Of a stretch of 39,270 nucleotides of DNA, positions 33,700-39,270 are shown piece by piece. How positions within the stretch are numbered: position 1 is the first letter of the stretch; every line of letters starts with the position of its first letter. The stretch spans positions 2,769 through 42,038 of the forward strand of contig NZ_RWKQ01000033.1 in NCBI RefSeq assembly GCF_003946885.1, given 5' to 3'. The position numbers and the translations under genes are program-made. Below the pieces are notes generated by a model. The model was not told the DNA's origin. It saw only the letters and a list, made by a program, of their open reading frames with translations, and searched no databases. The DNA is from Specibacter cremeus (GTDB lineage Bacteria > Actinomycetota > Actinomycetes > Actinomycetales > Micrococcaceae).

Positions 33700-34401
33700 A
33701 TGTCCCGGAAGATGTCGAACCCGCTGGCGCTGGCAGTGCTGGCCTCCCTGTGGGAGCGGCCCATGTACCCGTACCAGATCACCTCGACGCTGCGGGAACG
33801 GCGCAAGGAAGACAGCATCCGGCTCAACTACGGATCGTTGTATGCCGTCATCAAGCAGTTGGAAAAACGCGGGCTCATCGCCCACAACCGGGTGGAACGC
33901 GAGGGCAACCGGCCGGAGCGCATCGTGTACGAGATCACCGATGCCGGCCGCGTCGAAAGCGTGTCCTGGCTCAGCGAGCTGCTGTCCACGCCGGCCAAGG
34001 AATACCCGCAGTTCGAGGCGGGGCTGTCCCTGCTGCCCATGCTGCCACCGGCCGAGGCGTTGCGGCTGCTGACCGCCCGCGTCGCCGCCCTGGATGAGGA
34101 ATTGGCCCTCATGGTGGCCGAACGGAAAGCCCAAGGGCTCGAGACCTTCCCGGAACTGTTCATGATCGAGTCCGACTACTACCGGGCCATGCTCACCGCG
34201 GAACGCGCCTATGTGGCCGACCTGGCCGCACGGATCGCGGCCGGGACCGTCGGCGGATTCGCCATGTGGGAGCGCATGCACCGGCTCGCCGGCGAGGGCC
34301 ACAGCATCGAGGAACTCTTCAACAACGTCGGCACCTACTTCGGGAAGGAGGCGGCCCAACTGTTCGAAGCCCATCCGGCACCCGAGACGAAGACCGGATA
34401 A
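33700..34401 (+). CDS. PadR-family transcriptional regulator
   Basis: A 233-residue long-type PadR protein. Its N-terminal winged helix (NPLALAVLASLWERPMYPYQI, recognition region IRLNYGSLYAVIKQLEKRGLI, wing NRPERIVYEITDAG) is clearly paralogous to the PadR protein at 27213, and the C-terminal Vir-like domain continues to a tail after IEELFNNVGTYFGKEA. It likely senses a toxic compound and represses the ABC exporter 170 bp downstream. The start is ATG 33700 with a strong GGAGGTG 7 nt upstream; a TTG at 33688 is less likely because it precedes the ribosome site. Confidence 0.88.
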   Translation: MSRKMSNPLALAVLASLWERPMYPYQITSTLRERRKEDSIRLNYGSLYAVIKQLEKRGLIAHNRVEREGNRPERIVYEITDAGRVESVSWLSELLSTPAKEYPQFEAGLSLLPMLPPAEALRLLTARVAALDEELALMVAERKAQGLETFPELFMIESDYYRAMLTAERAYVADLAARIAAGTVGGFAMWERMHRLAGEGHSIEELFNNVGTYFGKEAAQLFEAHPAPETKTG

Positions 34402-34570
34402 AAGTGTGGCCCGGATGCGCCAACACCCGGACCACGTAACCAAGAGACGCTCCCGCGAACGGGATCTGCGTGCACAGCTGCCTCAAGGCCCACTTCCATG
34501 GTACTTGCACGCCCGTTTCCGGCGCGGGGCAACCCCGGCCGACGGCCGGGCCAACAGCAAGGAGCCCACC

Positions 34571-35644
34571 ATGGGCAGCACCATCATCGAGTCAGGCAGC
34601 GACACGGCCCTGGCGGCCGTGGACCTGCACAAGAGTTACGGCGGCGGCCGCGGCCGGCCGCCCGTCAAGGCGCTGGACGGGCTGGGCTTCACCGCCGCCA
34701 CCGGCAGCGTGTTCGCCCTGCTCGGCCCGAACGGCGCCGGCAAGTCCACCACCGTGAAGATCCTCGCCACGCTCTCCCGCGCCGACTCCGGCACGGCCAC
34801 GGTGGCCGGGATCGACGTCCAGCGCCACCCCGAGCGGGTGCGCCGCGCCATCGGGTTCGTCGCCCAGAGACCGGTGACCGACCCCATGGACACCGGACGG
34901 GAGAACCTGGTCCTGGCCGGACGCCTGCAGGGTATGGGCGCCCGCGACGCGAAGGCCCGCGCCGGCGAACTGCTGGACCGGTTCGCCCTCACCGACGCGG
35001 CCCGCCGCCTGGTCCGGGGCTACTCCGGCGGCATGGCCCGCAAGCTCGACGTCGCCATGGGGCTCATGCACCGCCCCCAGGTGCTGTTCCTGGACGAGCC
35101 CACCACGGGACTCGACCCGCAGGCCCGCGCCGAGATGTGGGCGGAGATCGAGCGCATGGCCCGCGACGAGCGGATGACCATCCTGCTCACCACCCACTAC
35201 CTGGAGGAGGCCGACAAGCTGGCCGCCCGCCTGGCCATCGTCGACCACGGCCGGATCGTGGCCGGCGGATCCCCCGAGGAGCTGAAGAACGAGCTCCACG
35301 GCGACTCCGTCGTGATCGAACTGGACACGGCGGCGGCCCGGCCGGCTGCCGCCGTAACCGAGACAGTCGTGCGCGCACAAGAGGCGCTGGCGCGGCTGGG
35401 GACCCTGCGCGACATCGTCATGGACGACGACGTGCTGCGGGCCCGCGCCGACAACGGCGCCCGCGCGTTGCCGCACGTGCTGGCCGCGCTGGAGACGGCG
35501 GGCGTCGGCGTCGTCTCCGCCGCCGTCGCCCGCCCCAGCCTCGACGACGTCTACCTGCGCCACACCGGGCACACGTTCGCCAGTGCGCAGGCCGGCCAAG
35601 CGGTCGCGGAGCGTGCCGGGGATCTTGCGGAGGTGGCGCGATGA
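34571..35644 (+). CDS. ABC exporter ATP-binding subunit (DrrA-like)
   Basis: A 357-residue nucleotide-binding subunit. Walker A is GPNGAGKS at 52-59, the signature YSGGM at 151-155 (a variant of LSGGQ), Walker B VLFLDE at 171-176, and the switch histidine is H209. The extended C-terminal region (from about 245) with SLDDVYLRHTGHTF is the DrrA type found in drug-resistance exporters. It works with the permease encoded next. ATG 34571 has AAGGAG upstream. The 170 bp before it may hold its own promoter; a partially paired stem lies at about 34405-34436. Confidence 0.92.
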   Translation: MGSTIIESGSDTALAAVDLHKSYGGGRGRPPVKALDGLGFTAATGSVFALLGPNGAGKSTTVKILATLSRADSGTATVAGIDVQRHPERVRRAIGFVAQRPVTDPMDTGRENLVLAGRLQGMGARDAKARAGELLDRFALTDAARRLVRGYSGGMARKLDVAMGLMHRPQVLFLDEPTTGLDPQARAEMWAEIERMARDERMTILLTTHYLEEADKLAARLAIVDHGRIVAGGSPEELKNELHGDSVVIELDTAAARPAAAVTETVVRAQEALARLGTLRDIVMDDDVLRARADNGARALPHVLAALETAGVGVVSAAVARPSLDDVYLRHTGHTFASAQAGQAVAERAGDLAEVAR

Positions 35645-36420
35645 GCACCGCGATCACGCACACCGCCATCCTGACCGGGCGCTCGTTGCGGGGCATCTGG
35701 CGCATGCCGGTGTTCCTGGTCATGAACCTCGTCCAGCCGATCATGTGGCTGCTGCTGTTCGGCCAGCTGTTCAAGTCCGTGGTGGACATCCCGGGCTTCG
35801 GCGCAGGTGGCAATTACCTGGAGTTCCTCACGCCCGGCGTCGTCATGATGATGGCGCTGTTCGCCAGCGCGTGGGCCGGCACCACGTACATCCAGGACAT
35901 GGATCGCGGCGTGATGGACAGGTTCCTGACCTCGCCCACCAACCGCGGCGCCCTCATGGTGTCCTCGCTGCTGTACCAGGGCATGACGACGGTGGTGCAG
36001 ACGCTCATGGTGATCGGCATCGCGTGGCTGACCGGCGCCCGGTTCCACGGCGGCGTGTCCGGCCTGCTGCTGTTGCTGCTGGCCGCCGTGCTGCTGACGG
36101 CCGTCTTCGGGGCGTTGTCCAACGCGGTGGCGCTGCTGCTGCGCCAACAGCAGGCGCTGATCGGCATCTCGCAGCTGCTCACGCTGCCGCTGATGTTCCT
36201 CAGCTCGGCCATCATGAACACCAAGCTGTCCCCGCAGTGGGTGCAGAACGTGGCCGCCTACAACCCGTTCGAGTGGTCGGTGATCGTGGGCCGGCAGGCG
36301 TTGTCGGCCGCGCCGGACTGGGCCTCGATCTGGTGGCACCTGGGCCTGCTGGCCGCCTTGGCGCTCGTCATGACGTGGGTGGCGACCCGGGCGTTCCGGG
36401 CGTACCAGCGCTCCACCTGA
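35641..36420 (+). CDS. ABC-2 type exporter permease (DrrB-like)
   Basis: A 259-residue membrane subunit with six transmembrane segments. The first two are separated by the FGQLFKSVVDIPGF loop, and the conserved GVMDRFLTSPTNRGALM loop is typical of DrrB-type ABC-2 permeases, as is the later NPFEWSVIVGRQAL. It forms the export channel with the ATPase. Its ATG overlaps the ATPase stop by 4 bp (ATGA). The stop codon at 36420 lies only 2 bp from the stop of the converging metB gene. Confidence 0.92.
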   Translation: MSTAITHTAILTGRSLRGIWRMPVFLVMNLVQPIMWLLLFGQLFKSVVDIPGFGAGGNYLEFLTPGVVMMMALFASAWAGTTYIQDMDRGVMDRFLTSPTNRGALMVSSLLYQGMTTVVQTLMVIGIAWLTGARFHGGVSGLLLLLLAAVLLTAVFGALSNAVALLLRQQQALIGISQLLTLPLMFLSSAIMNTKLSPQWVQNVAAYNPFEWSVIVGRQALSAAPDWASIWWHLGLLAALALVMTWVATRAFRAYQRST

Positions 36421-36422
36421 GG

Positions 36423-37583
36423 CTAGAGCCGGTTGAGCGCCTGGTCCAGGTCCGCGATCAGGTCCGCCACGTCCTCCAGCCCGACGGAGAGCCGGACCAG
36501 GTTCACCGGAACGGCCAGCTCGGTGCCCTTCACGGATGCGTGCGTCATCTCCGACGGATAGTTCATCAGCGATTCGATGCCGCCCAGCGACTCGGCCAGG
36601 GTGAACACGTGCGTGGACTCGGCCACCTTGCGCGCCGCCGCCTCCCCGCCCTTGAACTGGACGGAGATCATGCCGCCGAAGCGCTTCATCTGCCGCGCGG
36701 CCAGCTCGTGGCCGGGGTGGTCCGGCAGGCCCGGGTACAGCACGCGCTCCACCTCGGGCCGGGTCAGCAGCCATTCGGCGATCTCCTGCGCATTGGAAGA
36801 GTGCCGGTCCATGCGCACGCCGAGCGTCTTGAGCCCGCGCGTGGTCAGCCACGCCTCCATCGGCGCGGATACGGCGCCCACCGCGAACTGCACGAACCCG
36901 ATCTTCTCGGCCATGGCGGCGTCGGAGAGGACGATCGCGCCGCCGGAGGCGTCCGAGTGCCCGCCGATGTACTTGGTGGTGGAGTGGACGACGACGTCGG
37001 CCCCCAACGCGAGCGGGTTCTGCAGGTACGGGGAGGCGAACGTGTTGTCCACCACCAGCAGGGCGCCGGCCTCGCGGGCGATCTGCGCCAGCGCGGCGAT
37101 GTCGGTGATCTTCATCATCGGGTTCGACGGCGTCTCGACCCAGATCATCCGGGTCGCACCCCCGGCGCCACCGGCGGCGACGGCGGCACGCACGGCGCCG
37201 TCGTCGGCCATGTCCACGGCGGCGTTGCTGATCCCCCACACCGACAGGACGCGGTTGATCAGCCGGTACGTGCCGCCGTAGACGTCGTTGCCCATGACGA
37301 TGTGATCGCCGGGCACCAGCAGCGCCCGGATGAGCGCGTCCTCGGCGGCCAGCCCCGAGGCAAAGCTGAAGCCGAAGTCGCCGCCCTCCAGCGCGGCCAG
37401 CTGTGTCTGCAGCGAATCGCGCGTCGGGTTGGTGCCGCGGCCGTACTCGTAGCCGTTGCGCAGCACGCCGATCCCGTCCTGGGCGAACGTGGACGTCTGG
37501 TACAGCGGCGGCACGACCGAACCCGTGGTGGGGTCCGGCTCCTGGCCGGCGTGGATGGCGCGCGTGTTGAAGCCCTGGGTCAT
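36423..37583 (-). CDS. metB: Cystathionine gamma-synthase (PLP-dependent)
   Basis: A 386-residue Cys/Met-metabolism PLP enzyme. The Schiff-base lysine is K204 in HSTTKYIGGHSD. Substrate and cofactor motifs are GYEYGRGTNPTR near 44-55, SFASGLAAEDAL near 73-84, and VVDNTFASPYLQNP near 177-190; the C-terminal part has SLGGIESLMNYP and RLSVGLED. It forms cystathionine from O-acylhomoserine and cysteine, or may have gamma-lyase activity as in other actinobacteria; the two cannot be separated by sequence. ATG 37583 has AAGGAG 7 nt upstream; an open frame to 37703 consists of repeats. It follows the cystathionine beta-synthase gene, separated by a 122-bp repeat region. Confidence 0.92.
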   Translation of the reverse strand: MTQGFNTRAIHAGQEPDPTTGSVVPPLYQTSTFAQDGIGVLRNGYEYGRGTNPTRDSLQTQLAALEGGDFGFSFASGLAAEDALIRALLVPGDHIVMGNDVYGGTYRLINRVLSVWGISNAAVDMADDGAVRAAVAAGGAGGATRMIWVETPSNPMMKITDIAALAQIAREAGALLVVDNTFASPYLQNPLALGADVVVHSTTKYIGGHSDASGGAIVLSDAAMAEKIGFVQFAVGAVSAPMEAWLTTRGLKTLGVRMDRHSSNAQEIAEWLLTRPEVERVLYPGLPDHPGHELAARQMKRFGGMISVQFKGGEAAARKVAESTHVFTLAESLGGIESLMNYPSEMTHASVKGTELAVPVNLVRLSVGLEDVADLIADLDQALNRL

Positions 37584-37599
37584 CGTGTCTCCTTGGTAA

Positions 37600-37691
37600 T
37601 CCGGTGGTTGAGCCTGTCGAAACCCGAGCCTGTCGAAACCCGAGCCTGCGGTGATCGAGCCTGTCGAGATCTCGACAGGCTCGATCACCGC
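37600..37691. repeat. Repeat block with a 44-bp perfect palindrome between cbs and metB
   Basis: Two tandem 16-bp units GAGCCTGTCGAAACCC (37610-37625, 37626-37641) lead into a perfect palindrome at 37648-37691 built from two inverted copies of the CGGTGATCGAGCCTGTCGAG repeat. The palindrome could form a long RNA stem between the two cotranscribed genes. Confidence 0.88.
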
Positions 37692-37705
37692 TCGCTCGAT
37701 CACCG

Positions 37706-39082
37706 CTAGTCGTTGAGGTAGTTCAGCAGGTCGTGGCGGGTCAGCACGCCCACGGGCGCGCCCACGAAGGTGACCATCAGCGCGTCCACGTTCTGCAGCT
37801 TGACGCGCGCGGCGGAGATGGGTTCCAGCGAGCCGATGATGGGCAGCGCCGGCTGCATGTGCTCGGTGATCGTGTCGGTCAGCTTCGCCTCGCCACGGAA
37901 CAGCTTGCCGGTGAGGGTGCGTTCGTCCACGGACCCGATGACCTCGCCCATGACCACCGGCGGCTCAGCCGTGAGCACGGGGATCTGCGAGACGCCGTAT
38001 TCGGACATCAGGTTGATGACGTCGCGGACGGTCTCGTTCGGGTGGATGTGCACCAGGTCCGGTAACTGCCCGGTCTTGGCCTTGAGCACGTCGCCGATGG
38101 CGGGCTCGTCGGTGACCTTCAGGAACCCGTACGACTGCATCCACTTGTCATTGAAGATCTTCGCCAGGTAGCCGCGTCCGCTGTCCGGCAGGAGAACGAC
38201 GACGACGGCGTCCGGTCCCAGCCCCTTCGCCGCTTCCAGCGCGGCCACCACGGCCATGCCGGACGATCCGCCGACGAGCAGGCCCTCCTCGCGGGCGAGC
38301 CGGCGGGTCATGGCGAAGCTGTCGTTGTCGCTGACGGCGATGACCTGGTGCGGGACGCTTGGGTCATAGGCGGCCGGCCACATGTCCTCGCCGACGCCCT
38401 CGACCAGGTAGGGCCGGCCGGTGCCGCCGGAGTAGACGGAGCCTTCCGGGTCGGCGCCGATGATGCGCACTTCGCCCTGCGGTCTCTCCTTGGACACGTC
38501 GCGCAGGTAGCGGCCCGTGCCGGTGATGGTGCCGCCGGTGCCGACGCCGGCCACGAAGTGGGTGACCAACCCGTCGGTGTCCCGCCAGATTTCCGGGCCG
38601 GTCGTCTCGTAGTGGCTCAGCGGCCCGTTCTGGTTGGAGAACTGGTCCGGCTTGTACGCGCCCGGGATCTCCTTCACGAGCCGGTCCGAGACGCCGTAGT
38701 AGGACTGCGGGCTGTCCGCGGCGACGGCCGTCGGGGTGACGACGACCTCGGCGCCGTAGGCCTGCAGCACGGCTCGCTTGTCCTCGCCGACCTTGTCCGG
38801 GACGACGAACACGCACTTGTAGCCGCGCTGCTGGGCCACCATGGCCATCGCGACGCCGGTGTTGCCGCTGGTGGGTTCCACGACCGTGCCGCCCGGGGCG
38901 ATCTTGCCCTCCTTGGCGGCCTCATCGAGCATCTTGACCGCGATCCGGTCCTTCGCCGACCCGCCCGGGTTGAGGTACTCGAGTTTCACCAGGATGGTGG
39001 CCTCGATCCCCGCGGTGACCTTGTTGAGTTTGACCAGCGGGGTGTTCCCGATCAGGTCGAGGACGGAGTCGGCATACTTCAT
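37706..39082 (-). CDS. cbs: Cystathionine beta-synthase
   Basis: A 458-residue PLP enzyme with two C-terminal CBS domains. The Schiff-base Lys44 is in NPGGSAKDRIAV, the substrate loop is TSGNTG at 71-76, and the phosphate-binding loop is GVGTGGT near 179-185. The CBS pair covers about 335-455. There is no N-terminal haem domain, as in other bacterial forms. It condenses serine and homocysteine to cystathionine, and with the next gene connects methionine and cysteine metabolism. The CBS pair may bind adenosyl ligands. ATG 39082 has TACCTT 7 nt upstream and no Shine-Dalgarno. Confidence 0.93.
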   Translation of the reverse strand: MKYADSVLDLIGNTPLVKLNKVTAGIEATILVKLEYLNPGGSAKDRIAVKMLDEAAKEGKIAPGGTVVEPTSGNTGVAMAMVAQQRGYKCVFVVPDKVGEDKRAVLQAYGAEVVVTPTAVAADSPQSYYGVSDRLVKEIPGAYKPDQFSNQNGPLSHYETTGPEIWRDTDGLVTHFVAGVGTGGTITGTGRYLRDVSKERPQGEVRIIGADPEGSVYSGGTGRPYLVEGVGEDMWPAAYDPSVPHQVIAVSDNDSFAMTRRLAREEGLLVGGSSGMAVVAALEAAKGLGPDAVVVVLLPDSGRGYLAKIFNDKWMQSYGFLKVTDEPAIGDVLKAKTGQLPDLVHIHPNETVRDVINLMSEYGVSQIPVLTAEPPVVMGEVIGSVDERTLTGKLFRGEAKLTDTITEHMQPALPIIGSLEPISAARVKLQNVDALMVTFVGAPVGVLTRHDLLNYLND

Positions 39083-39095
39083 AGCCCTAAAGGTA
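39083..39095 (-). promoter_or_regulatory. Leaderless-type -10 element of cbs
   Basis: TACCTT (39090-39095, minus strand) ends 7 nt before the ATG. No Shine-Dalgarno lies between them. Confidence 0.5.
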
Positions 39096-39115
39096 TCCGA
39101 TGGGCCACCGGGGGC

Positions 39116-39189
39116 GGTGATTGAGCCTGTCGAAATCAAGGTCTCGACAGGCTCGACCACCGGGGCGGTGATTGAGCCCGTCGAAATCG
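39116..39189. repeat. Paired short palindromic repeats upstream of cbs
   Basis: Two copies of the GGTGATTGAGCCYGTCGAAA repeat (39117 and 39168 onward) flank GTCTCGACAGGCTCGACCAC. They lie directly before copy C of the 82-bp unit. Confidence 0.82.
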
Positions 39190-39270
39190 GGGTCTCGCTC
39201 CCCAGCCGCTCCCCACCCTCGCAAGCTCGGGCGGGGCCCCTCGCGGCCGTGGGCCCAGGCTCGACCACCG
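39190..39270 (+). repeat. 82-bp dispersed repeat, copy C (cut by the window edge)
   Basis: 81 bases visible, differing from copy B at two positions (T to G and A to G). Confidence 0.85.

Noticed and set aside
34402-34570. Riboswitch or attenuator before the ABC exporter
   Set aside because: Only a weak imperfect stem is visible and no known riboswitch core could be recognised.
37600-37705. CRISPR array in the repeat block
   Set aside because: Repeats are palindromic and tandem with no regular unique spacers, and no cas genes are present.

Overview
The window is high-GC bacterial DNA with strong G/C bias at third codon positions. Its tRNA-Thr/tRNA-Met pair, TANNNT -10 boxes, abundant GTG starts and the set of protein families suggest an actinobacterium, most likely an Arthrobacter-like member of the Micrococcaceae. 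That placement is an inference. No rRNA, CRISPR array, plasmid origin or complete insertion sequence is visible. It reads as ordinary chromosome with small accessory patches.

Layout. 1-1651: end of an unknown gene, then a 14-helix MFS drug exporter behind two palindromes. 1665-4022: a small membrane protein, a DUF2797 protein whose 5' end runs into repeats, and a CitE-like lyase. 4104-8020: a two-gene unit of a UbiG-like methyltransferase and a membrane-embedded patatin-like lipase. 8129-15554: a 2030-residue secreted surface protein of DUF11 and DUF5979 modules with a sortase-like tail, and an AraC-family regulator upstream on the same strand. 15760-17342: an AT-richer orphan ATPase next to tRNA-Met and tRNA-Thr. 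17436-21641: PadR plus a membrane protein, a metallo-beta-lactamase-fold hydrolase, and a DEAD-box RNA helicase with a long leader. 22005-25650: an alpha/beta hydrolase behind a 27-codon upstream ORF, a MOSC protein, and a divergent glycogen-debranching-type glycosidase. 25710-31091: a PadR/MFS efflux operon and kdpDE without kdpFABC. 31226-36420: a broken short-chain dehydrogenase, an amidohydrolase, and a PadR regulator with an ABC-2 exporter. 36423-39082: cystathionine gamma-synthase and cystathionine beta-synthase (transsulfuration).

Three themes cut across the genes. First, at least eight genes have a TANNNT box 5-7 nt before the start codon and no Shine-Dalgarno, which predicts leaderless mRNAs. 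Others (MBL, metB, ABC ATPase, PadR at 33700) have strong Shine-Dalgarno sites. Second, two repeat families recur between genes: a short palindromic GTGATTGAGCCYGTCGAAAT repeat and an 82-bp unit present three times without gaps. These repeats reach into gene ends, giving DUF2797 its apparent N-terminus, a small ORF at 33399 its stop codon, and splitting a stem downstream of the helicase. Third, three separate PadR-type regulators each precede a membrane or transport gene, each with its own palindromic promoter element, and a fourth exporter has a TetR-like operator.
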